In this document: one piece after another, positions 29,799-38,917 of the stretch
How the letters are laid out: every line of letters begins with the position of its first letter
Position numbering within the stretch: the first letter of the stretch is position 1
Assembly: GCF_947497915.1 (NCBI RefSeq)
Contig: NZ_CANMIJ010000001.1
Location: 1 to 64,000 of the forward strand
DNA from: an uncultured Erythrobacter sp.
GTDB lineage: Bacteria > Pseudomonadota > Alphaproteobacteria > Sphingomonadales > Sphingomonadaceae
DNA length: 64,000 bases
Direction of reading: 5' to 3'
Notes under the pieces: generated by a model
The model's input: the letters and a program-made list of their open reading frames with translations, nothing else
Databases searched by the model: none
Told to the model about the DNA's origin: nothing
Made by a program: the position numbers and the translations under genes

Positions 29799-31241
29799 AT
29801 GAAATTGCCGTTCACCTCGCTCACCGCCGCTGCAACCGCCGCGCTCTTGATCGCCGCTGGGCCGCTTACTGCGGATGATCATGCTGTGGATCCGGCGGCA
29901 TTCGTGGAAGCCGATGCAGAACGGACTGAGCGTGTTGCGCAGAAGCTCTGGGAATTGGCCGAGCTTGGGTACCTTGAAACCGAGACGAGCGAATTGCTGC
30001 AAAGCGAGCTTTCGGGAGAGGGATTCCGCATCGAACAAGGTATCGCCGAAATTCCGACAGCCTTTTTGGCCGAATGGGGTGAAGGCGGGCCTGTCATCGC
30101 GATCATGGCGGAAATGGACGCGCTGCCCGGGATCAATCAATCGGCATCGCCGCTGCGCGAAATCATCGCAGGCAAAAACGCTGGGCACGCTTGCGGCCAC
30201 AATCTTTTCGGAGCTGGCTCTCTTGTCGCTGCTATCGCGGTGAAAAAATGGCTTGAGGAAACTGGCACGCCGGGCCGCATCCGCTTCTACGGCACGCCAG
30301 CCGAAGAAGGTGGGTCAGGCAAAGTCTACATGACCCGCGCGGGCATGTTTGATGATGTGGACGTCGCAATCCACTGGCACGCCAGCGATGAAAATAGCGC
30401 GGCGGCGCAAACCAGCCTCGCGAACCGTTCGGCGAAGTTTCGTTTTAAAGGCATCTCTGCTCACGCCGCTGGTGCACCTGAACGCGGCCGCAGCGCCCTC
30501 GACGGGGCGGAGGCGATGAACATGATGGCTAACATGCTGCACGAGCATATGCCTCAGGATGCGCGGATGCATTACGTCATCACTTCGGGAGGCAATGCGC
30601 CAAACGTCGTGCCTGACTTTGCGGAAGTGTTTTATTATGTCCGCCACCCAGATCCCGATGGTGTCGAGGAAATCTGGACGCGGCTGGAAAATGCTGCACG
30701 CGGGGCGGCAACTGGCACAGGCACTGATGTGTCTTGGGAAGTGATCCACGGCAACAACCCGCTGTTGGTCAATGAGACGCTGGCGAAAGTGATGGATCAG
30801 AAGCTACGTCAGGTCGGCGGTGTGGAATATACCGAAGAGGAGCGCGCATGGGCGGAGCAATTGCAAGAATCACTCGGCGATGCGGCAAAACCGCTCGCTA
30901 GCGCGGACGAGATCGGTGAATATGGTAAGAGCCTTGGCTATGGCTCAACCGATGTTGGTGATGTGTCTTGGGCCACGCCAACTGTTGGTGTGCGCACGGC
31001 GACCTGGGTCCCCGGAACAAGCGCGCATAGCTGGCAAGCTGTTGCGGCTAGCGGGCATTCAATCGGGCACAAGGGCACACAGGTTGCGGCAAAATCGATG
31101 GCACTGATGGCCACCGAACTTTTCACCAATCCGCAGCTACGCGCAGCGGCGCGCGCCGAATTCGATGAAGCGCGTGGCGAGGATTATCAATACCGTTCGC
31201 TTCTGGGTGATCGTGCCCCGCCGCTCGATTATCGCAAGTAA
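29799..31241 (+). CDS. Exported M20-family amidohydrolase (AbgB-like)
   Basis: 480 residues from ATG 29799, which has CAGGAGA six bases upstream; an in-frame GTG lies 18 bp earlier. Signal peptide of about 26 residues (KLPFTSLTAAATAALLIAAGPLTAD). Metal-site motifs of M20 peptidases: AEMDALPG, KNAGHACGHNLFGAGSLVAA, GTPAEEGGSGK and AIHWHASDEN. The nearest well-known family is the aminobenzoyl-glutamate hydrolase subunit B type. Those are usually cytoplasmic; this one appears to be periplasmic. Its partner subunit (AbgA) is not in the window. Substrate unknown. Confidence 0.87.
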   Translation: MKLPFTSLTAAATAALLIAAGPLTADDHAVDPAAFVEADAERTERVAQKLWELAELGYLETETSELLQSELSGEGFRIEQGIAEIPTAFLAEWGEGGPVIAIMAEMDALPGINQSASPLREIIAGKNAGHACGHNLFGAGSLVAAIAVKKWLEETGTPGRIRFYGTPAEEGGSGKVYMTRAGMFDDVDVAIHWHASDENSAAAQTSLANRSAKFRFKGISAHAAGAPERGRSALDGAEAMNMMANMLHEHMPQDARMHYVITSGGNAPNVVPDFAEVFYYVRHPDPDGVEEIWTRLENAARGAATGTGTDVSWEVIHGNNPLLVNETLAKVMDQKLRQVGGVEYTEEERAWAEQLQESLGDAAKPLASADEIGEYGKSLGYGSTDVGDVSWATPTVGVRTATWVPGTSAHSWQAVAASGHSIGHKGTQVAAKSMALMATELFTNPQLRAAARAEFDEARGEDYQYRSLLGDRAPPLDYRK

Positions 31242-31244
31242 GGG

Positions 31245-31676
31245 TTAGCGCGCGGCTAGCATGTCGATCATCGGACGGATTGGGCTGATGTCATATCCTG
31301 CCTGCATCGCTGCCGCTGTGATTAAATCCGGATCGCCGCCGCTTTTTGCTTCGGCCAGCGACCACAAAAATGTCGAACGCGTGCCTGATCGGCAATAGGC
31401 GAGCACTTTCGCGTCTTCATTCGCGAGAGCGGCCACCATTTCGTCGATTTGCGGTTCGCTAAAGCCGGAATGGCCGATCGGTATTTCAAGATATCCGATG
31501 CCCGCCTCTGCCGCCGCAGCCGCGATCACATCACCTTGCGGGGCGCTTGGCTCTTCGCCGTTGGGGCGGTTGTTCACGATAAGGGTGAAGCCGTCATCTT
31601 TTGCGGCCGTAACGTCGGACACCTCGATCTGCGGACTTGCGCAAACAGAATCGGACAACTTGCGGAATGTGCTCAT
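31245..31676 (-). CDS. DUF442-type phosphatase/sulfurtransferase-like protein
   Basis: 143 residues. The Cys-based loop AYCRSGTRS (about residues 91-99) and the N-terminal SPQIEVSDV...GFTLIVNNRPNGEEP pattern fit the TIGR01244/DUF442 group (beta-lactamase-hydrolase-like, Blh), linked in other bacteria to sulfide detoxification. It stands alone here, 3 bp from the end of the convergent M20 gene. An inverted repeat lies about 50 bp upstream of its start. Confidence 0.85.
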   Translation of the reverse strand: MSTFRKLSDSVCASPQIEVSDVTAAKDDGFTLIVNNRPNGEEPSAPQGDVIAAAAAEAGIGYLEIPIGHSGFSEPQIDEMVAALANEDAKVLAYCRSGTRSTFLWSLAEAKSGGDPDLITAAAMQAGYDISPIRPMIDMLAAR

Positions 31677-31724
31677 GGGTGGCTCGCCTCAATTAATTTG
31701 CCAGATGGCTACGCTGGAGTGATG

Positions 31725-31747
31725 TGAAATTCAATTTCCGAATTTCA
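31725..31747. promoter_or_regulatory. Inverted repeat, candidate operator
   Basis: TGAAATT, nine bases, AATTTCA: a perfect 7-bp inverted repeat with outer GATG/ATC further matching. It lies between the DUF442-type gene and the cold-shock gene, 49 bp from the former's start. It has the size of a dimeric repressor site; no known consensus was recognised. Confidence 0.35.
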
Positions 31748-31962
31748 TCGGACCAGCACAAAAATGGTCTAAAAATGTCATACTTTTGCGCGATAAGGGC
31801 TCGGAAGGTTAAAACATTCGCAAAGCAAGGCTTTGTGCGCTATGACTTGTGCAAGAGGGCTTTTTCGACCTGTCGAAATCGTGCCCGCGTTCGGTACGGA
31901 TTACTGTCCTCGCTACCGGCGTTTTGAAGGTTTGGGCAGTGTGACAAGGTACGTACGGAATT

Positions 31963-32769
31963 ATGGGTTACGATAGGGGACGTCGGCGCGGCAAGGACAA
32001 GCGCGACGGATTCGGCGAGGACAGCTTTGATCCTTTTGGCGGCGGTATGGATGGATATTCACCGCCGAGCGACTTCGGAAATGATCGCGGCGGCGACCGT
32101 GGCGGCTCTCGCGGCGGCTTCGGCGGCGGCGGCGGTGGCGGCGACCGTTACAGCGGCGGCGGCGATCGCGGCGGACCTCGCGGTGGTGGCGGCTTTGGCG
32201 GCGGTGATCGCGGCGGCCCACGTGGCGGCGGTGGTGATCGCGGCGGCGGCGGTGGCGGCGGTTTCAACCGCATGCCCGCGCAGGTTGTGGGTACCGGAAA
32301 AGGTACCGTAAAATTCTTCAACGGCGAAAAAGGCTTTGGCTTCATCGCGCAGGAAACTGGCGGCGAAGATGTGTTCGTTCACATTAGCGCGGTAGAACGG
32401 GCTGGCCTTGAGGGTTTGGCTGAAGGCCAAGAGCTTGAATTCAACCTCGTCGATCGCGGCGGCAAAGTTTCGGCTCAGGACCTGCAGGTTGTCGGCGAAG
32501 TTATCGCAGCGCCGAAAGCTGACGCTGGCCCGCCCAAGCGCGAGCTGACAGGCGAAAAAGCGACAGGAACTGTCAAATTCTTCAATTCAATGAAGGGATT
32601 TGGCTTTCTTGTACGTGATGACGGTCAGCCGGATGCATTCGTGCATATCAGCGCAGTCGAACGTTCGGGCTTTACCGAAATTGCCGAAGGCGAGCGGTTT
32701 GAATTTGACCTCGAGGTCGATCGGCGCGGAAAGCATTCTGCGGTCAACCTTTCAAAAATTCAGGAGTAG
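31963..32769 (+). CDS. Double cold-shock-domain protein with Gly/Arg/Asp-rich N-terminus
   Basis: 268 residues. Residues about 1-105 are low-complexity, with repeated [15 protein letters not shown] and long Gly runs. Two cold-shock domains follow: [20 protein letters not shown]... (about 108-170) and [19 protein letters not shown]... (about 203-265), each with the RNP-type KGFGF and VFVHIS/AFVHIS motifs. It should bind single-stranded nucleic acid and act as an RNA chaperone. A 286-bp leader region precedes it, which fits the long 5' UTRs of cold-shock mRNAs, though no fold was deduced. An intrinsic terminator follows. Confidence 0.9.
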   Translation: MGYDRGRRRGKDKRDGFGEDSFDPFGGGMDGYSPPSDFGNDRGGDRGGSRGGFGGGGGGGDRYSGGGDRGGPRGGGGFGGGDRGGPRGGGGDRGGGGGGGFNRMPAQVVGTGKGTVKFFNGEKGFGFIAQETGGEDVFVHISAVERAGLEGLAEGQELEFNLVDRGGKVSAQDLQVVGEVIAAPKADAGPPKRELTGEKATGTVKFFNSMKGFGFLVRDDGQPDAFVHISAVERSGFTEIAEGERFEFDLEVDRRGKHSAVNLSKIQE

Positions 32770-32828
32770 CTCTCCAAAAACCTTCAAGGCCGTTTGACCA
32801 AGCGAAAGAGCGGCCTTATCTCAAACCA

Positions 32829-32863
32829 GATGGCGGCTCGTTATGAGCCGCCATTTGTTTTTG
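32829..32863 (+). terminator. Intrinsic terminator after the cold-shock gene
   Basis: TGGCGGCTC and GAGCCGCCA form a 9-bp stem around TTAT-type loop, followed by TTTGTTTTT. It lies about 65 bp past the stop, before argD; its presence argues against a longer argD start upstream. Confidence 0.85.
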
Positions 32864-32892
32864 TGCCCGAATCCAAGACTAGGGATCTTTGT

Positions 32893-34092
32893 ATGTCGAT
32901 TACTCCGCTCATGCCCGTTTACCCGCGTTGCGGCGTTCGCCCTGTTCGAGGCGAGCACTGCCACCTGATTGACGAGGACGGTACACGTTACCTCGATTTC
33001 GCAAGCGGTATTGCGGTGAACTTACTCGGCCATTCGCATCCTGGCCTTATCGGTGCAGTGCAAAAGCAGGCGGAAACGCTGATGCATGTGTCGAACCTTT
33101 ATGGCAGCCCGCAGGGCGAAAAGCTTGCGCAGCAGCTGGTCGATCACAGTTTTGCCGATACCGTGTTCTTTACCAATTCGGGCGCGGAGGCGGTCGAAAC
33201 CGCGATCAAGTGCGCGCGAGCCTATCACCAGAATGCTGGTGATGACGGCGACACGAATCGTTTTGAAATCATCACCTTTGCGAATGCTTTTCACGGGCGG
33301 ACGATGGCTACAATCAGCGCATCGAATCAGACCAAGATGCACCACGGTTTCTCGCCATTACTCGACGGCTTTAAATATGCCGAATTTGATGATCTGGAAT
33401 CGGCCAAGGCTTTGATGGGGCCGAACACTGCAGGTTTCCTAGTTGAGCCGATCCAAGGTGAAGGCGGTATTCGCCCGGCGTCGGAAGGCTTTATGAAAGG
33501 CCTTCGCGCGTTGGCAGATGAGCATGACCTGATGCTTGTTCTAGACGAAGTGCAATGCGGCGTCGCGCGCACCGGCAAAATGTATGCGCACGAACATTAC
33601 GGCGTCGACCCTGACATTCTCGCTAGCGCCAAAGGCCTAGGCGGTGGTTTCCCGATCGGCGCATGTCTGGCGACGGAGAAAGCTGCGCGCGGCATGACAT
33701 TTGGCACGCATGGCTCGACTTATGGCGGCAACCCGCTCGGCATGGCTGCGGGCAGCGCGGTGATGGATGCCGTTGCAAATGAAGAATTTCTCGCTGAGGT
33801 CACCGAAAAGGGCGAACGGATCCGCTCACGCCTTGAGCAATTCATCGGCAATTATCCCGATCTGTTCGAGCTTGTTCGCGGCAAAGGGCTGATGCTCGGC
33901 GTCAAGATGAAGGTCGAAAGCCGCCCATTCTTCGTCCATCTTCGCGACAACCATCAACTTCTCACAGTTGCAGCTGGGGACCAGACACTTCGCGTGATTC
34001 CGCCGCTGGTTATCGGTGATGCTGAAATCGAAGAATTCTTCGAGAAGCTTTCCGCGGGTGCCGCCAGCTTCAAGGCGCCTGAGCCAGCATAA
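32893..34092 (+). CDS. argD: Acetylornithine aminotransferase
   Basis: 399 residues from ATG 32893; the frame is open to 32794 but runs through the terminator of the previous gene, and the N-terminus [20 protein letters not shown] fits ArgD. PLP-dependent class III aminotransferase: [17 protein letters not shown], the Asp in [15 protein letters not shown] and the PLP lysine in [14 protein letters not shown] (about residue 247). It makes N-acetylornithine in arginine synthesis. Its TAA stop shares one base with the argF ATG, so the two are coupled. Confidence 0.96.
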   Translation: MSITPLMPVYPRCGVRPVRGEHCHLIDEDGTRYLDFASGIAVNLLGHSHPGLIGAVQKQAETLMHVSNLYGSPQGEKLAQQLVDHSFADTVFFTNSGAEAVETAIKCARAYHQNAGDDGDTNRFEIITFANAFHGRTMATISASNQTKMHHGFSPLLDGFKYAEFDDLESAKALMGPNTAGFLVEPIQGEGGIRPASEGFMKGLRALADEHDLMLVLDEVQCGVARTGKMYAHEHYGVDPDILASAKGLGGGFPIGACLATEKAARGMTFGTHGSTYGGNPLGMAAGSAVMDAVANEEFLAEVTEKGERIRSRLEQFIGNYPDLFELVRGKGLMLGVKMKVESRPFFVHLRDNHQLLTVAAGDQTLRVIPPLVIGDAEIEEFFEKLSAGAASFKAPEPA

Positions 34093-35024
34093 TGTCGCCC
34101 CGCCACTTCCTCGACCTTGGTGATGCCGGGCCGCATGCTATTGCCGCGATGATCAATGACGCCATTGATCGAAAGGCAGCGCGGGCAGAGTGGCCCAAAG
34201 GCAAGGCGGACGCGGATCGACCGTTGGAAGGGCGGGTGCTGGCGCTTGTATTCGAGAAAAACTCAACCCGTACGCGGGTGAGTTTCGACATCGCAATGCG
34301 TCAACTTGGCGGCACCGTTCTCATATTAGAAGCAGGTTCGAGCCAACTGGGCCGCGGTGAAACCATTGCGGACACAGCCCGCGTTCTGAGCCGAATGGTC
34401 GATGCCATCATGCTTCGTACCGATGATCATGCAAAGATTGAAGAAATGGCGCGCCATGCGAGCGTCCCAGTTATTAACGGCCTGACGGATCGCTCGCACC
34501 CGTGCCAGATCGCTGCTGATCTGCTGACTGTAATTGAGCACGGCAAAGCGCTGCCCGGCCTCGAAGTCGCTTGGTTCGGAGATGGCAATAATGTGCTGCA
34601 CTCCATCCTTGAGGCGGCAGGATTGATGAAGTTTAACGTGCGCATTGCAACGCCGGCCGGATACGAGCCAAATGGCGAATTCGTTGAGATGGCCCGCGCT
34701 GGTGGATCTACGGTGATCCTCTCACAAGACGCCGCGGCGGCTGCTCGCGGTGCGGATGTGATCGTGACTGATACGTGGATTTCGATGGGTCAGGCCGATG
34801 CAGACGAGAAGCGCGCTGCGATGGAGCCCTATCAGGTTAATTCTGATTTGATGGCAACGGCAAAACCCGATGCAATTTTTCTGCATTGTTTGCCGGCTCA
34901 TGTGGGTGAAGAAGTCAGCGAAGACGTTTTTGAGAGTGGGCAATCGATCGTATTCGACGAAGCTGAAAACCGCATTCATGCACAGAAGTCGATACTGCTT
35001 TGGAGCTTTGGCCTTCTCGCGTGA
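34092..35024 (+). CDS. argF: Ornithine carbamoyltransferase
   Basis: 310 residues. Carbamoyl-phosphate and ornithine motifs: [12 protein letters not shown] (about 56-67), TDRSHPCQ (about 134-141), and the catalytic HCLPAH (about 265-270). Makes citrulline from ornithine and carbamoyl phosphate. Starts in the last base of the argD stop, so argD-argF form one operon, the usual order in alphaproteobacteria, often with hslO next as here. Confidence 0.97.
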   Translation: MSPRHFLDLGDAGPHAIAAMINDAIDRKAARAEWPKGKADADRPLEGRVLALVFEKNSTRTRVSFDIAMRQLGGTVLILEAGSSQLGRGETIADTARVLSRMVDAIMLRTDDHAKIEEMARHASVPVINGLTDRSHPCQIAADLLTVIEHGKALPGLEVAWFGDGNNVLHSILEAAGLMKFNVRIATPAGYEPNGEFVEMARAGGSTVILSQDAAAAARGADVIVTDTWISMGQADADEKRAAMEPYQVNSDLMATAKPDAIFLHCLPAHVGEEVSEDVFESGQSIVFDEAENRIHAQKSILLWSFGLLA

Positions 35025-35094
35025 CCTGCGCGTTTCGCATTCAGAAAACTTCTAGCTCTTTTACCAGCTTGCATGAGCCACCATATGCCCGCCT

Positions 35095-35985
35095 ATGAAT
35101 ACGCATTCGGAAACCTTCTCGGACAAAGTCCTTGGCTTTACGCTGCCTGCTCGCAACGCTCGCGCTCGCGTGGTGCGGCTTGATGGGGTGATATCTGACG
35201 TCCTTGCGGCACATGATTATCCTGCGCCAATCACGCATCTCTTAAGCGAGGCCCTTGTGCTGGCGGCGCTGATGGGCGGGTTGCTGAAAGGTGACGATGC
35301 GCAGCTGACGATGCAGGCGCAGACGCAAACAGGGGTGGTCTCGCTGCTCGTGTGCGATTTCCGTGCAGGTGAGATGCGCAGCTACGCAAAGTTTGATGCT
35401 GAGGAGCTTGATGTGCTCGGCGCAAACCCGTCTCTTTCGGCAATGTTCGGGGATGGCTATCTGGCGATCACCTTTGAAACCGGGCCGGGGCAACGGTATC
35501 AGGGAATCGTACCGCTAGAGGGAGAAACTCTGGCGGATGCCTGCCAAGCATATTTTACGCAGTCCGAACAAATCCCGACAATCATCCGGGTCGCCAGCCA
35601 TGCAGGAGCAAAGCACCACGTCGCTGGCGGTCTCTTGATCCAACACTTCCCTGATGGTGAAGAAGGACGCGAGCGTCTGCATGTCCGGATGGACCATCCC
35701 GACTGGGAGCACGTGTCGGTAATGGCGGGAAGCATCAGCCACAAAGAATTGCTTGATCCGACGCTTTCGATGGAGGGGATCGCATGGCGACTCTTTCACG
35801 AGGAAAACGAGGTTCGCGTCCAGCCGGGTGCAAATTTGTCGCGCGGCTGTCGCTGCAATCAGGAATACTATGAAGGCGTGATCAAGCGCTTTCCTGCCGC
35901 CGAGCAAGCGGACATGCGAAATGAAGATGGCAAGATCGTGGTCGATTGCGCTTTCTGTGCGAAGGCTTTCGAACTCCAAATTTAA
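35095..35985 (+). CDS. hslO: Redox-regulated chaperone Hsp33
   Basis: 296 residues. The C-terminal zinc switch has the four cysteines in SRGCRCNQEYYEG (CxC) and DCAFCAKAF (CxxC). Under oxidative stress these oxidise, release zinc and turn on holdase activity. The N-terminal domain contains TLPARNARARVVRLDGV. It follows argF by 70 bp on the same strand, a common arrangement in alphaproteobacteria. Confidence 0.95.
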   Translation: MNTHSETFSDKVLGFTLPARNARARVVRLDGVISDVLAAHDYPAPITHLLSEALVLAALMGGLLKGDDAQLTMQAQTQTGVVSLLVCDFRAGEMRSYAKFDAEELDVLGANPSLSAMFGDGYLAITFETGPGQRYQGIVPLEGETLADACQAYFTQSEQIPTIIRVASHAGAKHHVAGGLLIQHFPDGEEGRERLHVRMDHPDWEHVSVMAGSISHKELLDPTLSMEGIAWRLFHEENEVRVQPGANLSRGCRCNQEYYEGVIKRFPAAEQADMRNEDGKIVVDCAFCAKAFELQI

Positions 35986-36069
35986 CAATTTGGCGCTATT
36001 CAGCAACGACTCATCGTGATTACGCCAATATGTGCAAGCGATTTTAGCCAGAAAGGCGATGTTAGACGC

Positions 36070-36483
36070 ATGGTTATAGACAAACTTAGCGCGGCGAAGA
36101 AGTTAGTAATGCTGCTTGGCGCAGGAGCGATCGGCTTTGCATTGCCCGCGCTTGCGCAATCAGGTGGCCTCGCCATGCTGAGCGACCTCGCAAAGGGCGA
36201 ATGGACGATCAAGTATCGTGACGGGTCGCCAGCGCGAAAAATCTGCGTGCGAAGTGGCCAAGAATTGATCCAGCTTCGTCATACCAAAAGCGGATGCAAT
36301 CGGTTTGTGGTGGAAGACGGCGCTTCGCGTGTCACAGTGCAGTATACGTGCCCAGGGAATGGGTATGGCCGAACATCAATCCGGCGCGAAACAAGTTCGC
36401 TTGTCCAGCTTGAAAGTCAGGGCATCGCATCTGGCACACCATTCCAGTTCGCTGGCGAAGCGAGGCGGACAGGTAGCTGCTGA
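36070..36483 (+). CDS. Small exported protein, possibly DUF3617-like
   Basis: 137 residues from ATG 36070; a GTG at 36016 is in frame but would bury the signal peptide. The signal peptide is VMLLGAGAIGFALPALAQ (cleavage near residue 30). The mature part starts LAKGEWTIKYRDGSPARKICVRS and has four Cys (KICVRS, SGCNRF, YTCPGN, GSC at the end), likely two periplasmic disulphides. The layout of a short exported protein with KGEW...CVRS...CNRF resembles DUF3617 proteins, but this is a weak call. Function unknown. Confidence 0.7.
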   Translation: MVIDKLSAAKKLVMLLGAGAIGFALPALAQSGGLAMLSDLAKGEWTIKYRDGSPARKICVRSGQELIQLRHTKSGCNRFVVEDGASRVTVQYTCPGNGYGRTSIRRETSSLVQLESQGIASGTPFQFAGEARRTGSC

Positions 36484-36518
36484 TTGCTTAATGCCCGTTT
36501 CTGGCTAAGTGATTGGCC

Positions 36519-37208
36519 ATGAATGACACAACTTCAAAACCGACAGCAATAGTCCTGCTTTCCGGCGGACTCGATTCTATGGTCACGGCCGCGATCGCAA
36601 AAGAGCAGGGCTATAACGTCCGGGCACTTTCGGTTGATTATGGGCAGCGCCATAAATTGGAGCTAAACTCCGCCAAGAAAATAGCGGAAGAGCTCGACTT
36701 GGTGAGCCAGGTCGAGATCAATCTTGATCTGCGCGCCTTTGGTGGCTCTGCGCTTACAGACACAATCGACGTGCCCAAAACCGGGGTGGGCGATGACATC
36801 CCCGTTACGTATGTGCCTGCTCGAAATTTGGTTTTCCTGGCACTAACGACGGCATGTGCAGAGGCGGCTGGTTCGCGAGACGTCTTCATCGGGGTCAATG
36901 CGCTCGATTATTCAGGGTACCCTGACTGTCGCCCTGAGTTCATTGAGAGCTTTACAGAAACGGCGCGGCTTGGAACGAAATCGGGTGTTGAAGGACGGCC
37001 GTTCACGATCCACGCACCACTTCAAAACATGACGAAAGCGGATATTGCATCTGAGTGCGATCGCTTGGGATTGGATCCTGCTCTGAGCTGGTCTTGCTAT
37101 GATCCGACCGAGGCAAATTTAGCCTGCGGTCTCTGCGATTCATGCCGCTTACGCAAAAAGGGTTTTGCCGAAGCGGGAATTACCGATAGCACAGCATATG
37201 CGGCCTAA
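36519..37208 (+). CDS. queC: 7-cyano-7-deazaguanine synthase
   Basis: 229 residues from ATG 36519. PP-loop ATP-binding motif SGGLDSMVTA (about 14-23) and the zinc site CYDP...CGLCDSCRLRKKGF at the C-terminus. It makes preQ0 for queuosine synthesis. The other que genes (queD, queE, folE) are not in the window. No preQ1 riboswitch was recognised upstream; the gene starts 35 bp after the preceding stop. Confidence 0.95.
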   Translation: MNDTTSKPTAIVLLSGGLDSMVTAAIAKEQGYNVRALSVDYGQRHKLELNSAKKIAEELDLVSQVEINLDLRAFGGSALTDTIDVPKTGVGDDIPVTYVPARNLVFLALTTACAEAAGSRDVFIGVNALDYSGYPDCRPEFIESFTETARLGTKSGVEGRPFTIHAPLQNMTKADIASECDRLGLDPALSWSCYDPTEANLACGLCDSCRLRKKGFAEAGITDSTAYAA

Positions 37209-37260
37209 CGCTTCCACGGCGTAGGCGTTGAAAATATAAAAGTGGGCGAGGGGATCAAGA

Positions 37261-38913
37261 TTGTCAGAAGCAAACGCCGTCGAGCCCGAACAAGTTGAAC
37301 AACCAGTCCCTGCTTACAGCTGGTATGCGCTGGGCGTCTTGGTTCTTATCTATGTGCTCAACTTTATTGACCGGCAGATTCTTTCGATTTTGGCGAACGA
37401 TATCAAAGCCGACTTGGGCGTTGATGATGCCTATCTGGGTTTTCTTTACGGCACCGCATTCGCGATCTTCTATGCGCTATTTGGCATTCCGCTAGGCAAA
37501 CTTGCTGATAGTTGGAAGCGTGTTAGGCTAATGACAATCGGGCTAAGCTTGTGGTCAGCGATGACTGCGTTTTCCGGCTTCGCGAAGGATGCTGGCACAC
37601 TCACTGTCGCGCGGATTGGTGTGGGCGTTGGCGAAGCAACCGCTAGCCCTTCCGCGTACTCACTGATTTCTGATTGGTTTCCAGCGCGTCTGCGCGCGAC
37701 CGCACTCGCGATATACTCATCCGGATTGTATATCGGCGGCGGTGTCTCGCTGGCGATTGGCGGCTTGATTGTCGACAATTGGAATCGGGCATTTCCAAAT
37801 GGGGATCCCATGCTCGGTTTGGCTGGTTGGCAAGCAGCCTTCATTGCTGTCGGACTGCCGGGCTTGCTGCTCGCGATGTGGGTATTCACTCTGCGTGAGC
37901 CAATCCGCGGTTCAATGGACGGATTGCCGACCGAAGAAGATCCTCATCCGTTTCGCGGCTTTGTGCGAGAGCTTTATACGGTGATTCCAGGCTTTACATT
38001 CTTTGGCGCTGCTTCACGCGGAGCCGGCGCATTGGCGATTAACATAGCGGTCTTCATTGGCGCGCTGTTTGTTGGGCACTTAATCACGCTCGGGCTAGCA
38101 TCGGGCCAAGGGATCATCACAGCTGCTCTCGGTGGCTTGGTAGGAGTAGATTTACCCGAGATCACAGATCAGTGGCTGCTGCTGGCCATCGGCTACTATG
38201 CAGTTTTCTGCTGGGCCAGTGCTTTGCGCAGACGTGACTATCCAACGTTCGCGTTAACCTGGGGATCACCGGCGTTTCTTTGTACGATCCTTGGATATGG
38301 TACCGTGGCATTCATGGCATATTCCGCATCGTATTGGGGTGCCCCTTACGCCGAACGCGTATTTGATGTCTCAAAGGCTGAGCTCGGCTTCTGGCTTGGC
38401 GGCGGCGGCGCAGCCGGCGGTTTCCTTGGGGTAATTCTTGGCGGGCGTATGGCGGATTTGCTCTATCAGCGCACGCAAGCGGGACGCATTTGGGTGGTCC
38501 TGTTCGGGTTGCTCAGCCCTATTCCATTCGCTCTTGTTCAGTACACAACGGATAGCTGGGCTCTATTTTTGGTTCTCAATGTTGTGGTCGGGGCGCTGGC
38601 AGCATCGGCACTTGGTGCAGCCGCAGCAAGCAGTCAGGCGCTTGTACTTCCGCGCATGCGTGGCACGGCAACCGCAACCTTCTTTTTGGCGACGACTTTG
38701 GTCGGACTTGCGCTTGGGCCATACATGGCAGGCTACGTGTCAGCGCAAAATGATGGCAATTTGAGCATGGGTGTTCTTTCGACGCTTTGGATTACGCCGA
38801 TTGGTCTTGTCTTGCTCGTCGCTGCGCTTCGACTGGTCCCTAAAGCGAATCAGACCGTGATTGAGCGGGCCACTGCAGCTGGCGAGCCAGTTACATCTCC
38901 GACGTCACAATAA
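37261..38913 (+). CDS. MFS transporter
   Basis: 550 residues, about 12-14 membrane helices. The loop 2-3 motif GKLADSWKRVRLM and DRQILSILANDIKADLGVDDA in the first helix region fit the spinster-like branch of the major facilitator superfamily. The substrate is unknown. A long central segment (about residues 230-340) holds extra helices (VGHLITLGLASGQGIITAAL). Start TTG 37261, with GAGGGG 9 bases upstream. It ends 4 bp before the convergent sodC. Confidence 0.88.
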   Translation: MSEANAVEPEQVEQPVPAYSWYALGVLVLIYVLNFIDRQILSILANDIKADLGVDDAYLGFLYGTAFAIFYALFGIPLGKLADSWKRVRLMTIGLSLWSAMTAFSGFAKDAGTLTVARIGVGVGEATASPSAYSLISDWFPARLRATALAIYSSGLYIGGGVSLAIGGLIVDNWNRAFPNGDPMLGLAGWQAAFIAVGLPGLLLAMWVFTLREPIRGSMDGLPTEEDPHPFRGFVRELYTVIPGFTFFGAASRGAGALAINIAVFIGALFVGHLITLGLASGQGIITAALGGLVGVDLPEITDQWLLLAIGYYAVFCWASALRRRDYPTFALTWGSPAFLCTILGYGTVAFMAYSASYWGAPYAERVFDVSKAELGFWLGGGGAAGGFLGVILGGRMADLLYQRTQAGRIWVVLFGLLSPIPFALVQYTTDSWALFLVLNVVVGALAASALGAAAASSQALVLPRMRGTATATFFLATTLVGLALGPYMAGYVSAQNDGNLSMGVLSTLWITPIGLVLLVAALRLVPKANQTVIERATAAGEPVTSPTSQ

Positions 38914-38917
38914 CGTT

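Noticed and set aside
31961-32345. Long ORFs on the opposite strand and in other frames of the cold-shock gene
   Set aside because: They come from the GGC-rich repeat composition and have no recognisable protein features.
32794-32892. Longer N-terminus of argD
   Set aside because: It would run through an intrinsic terminator and does not resemble the ArgD N-terminus; ATG 32893 does.
36486-36518. preQ1 riboswitch before queC
   Set aside because: The gap to the previous gene is only about 35 bp and no H-type pseudoknot elements were seen.
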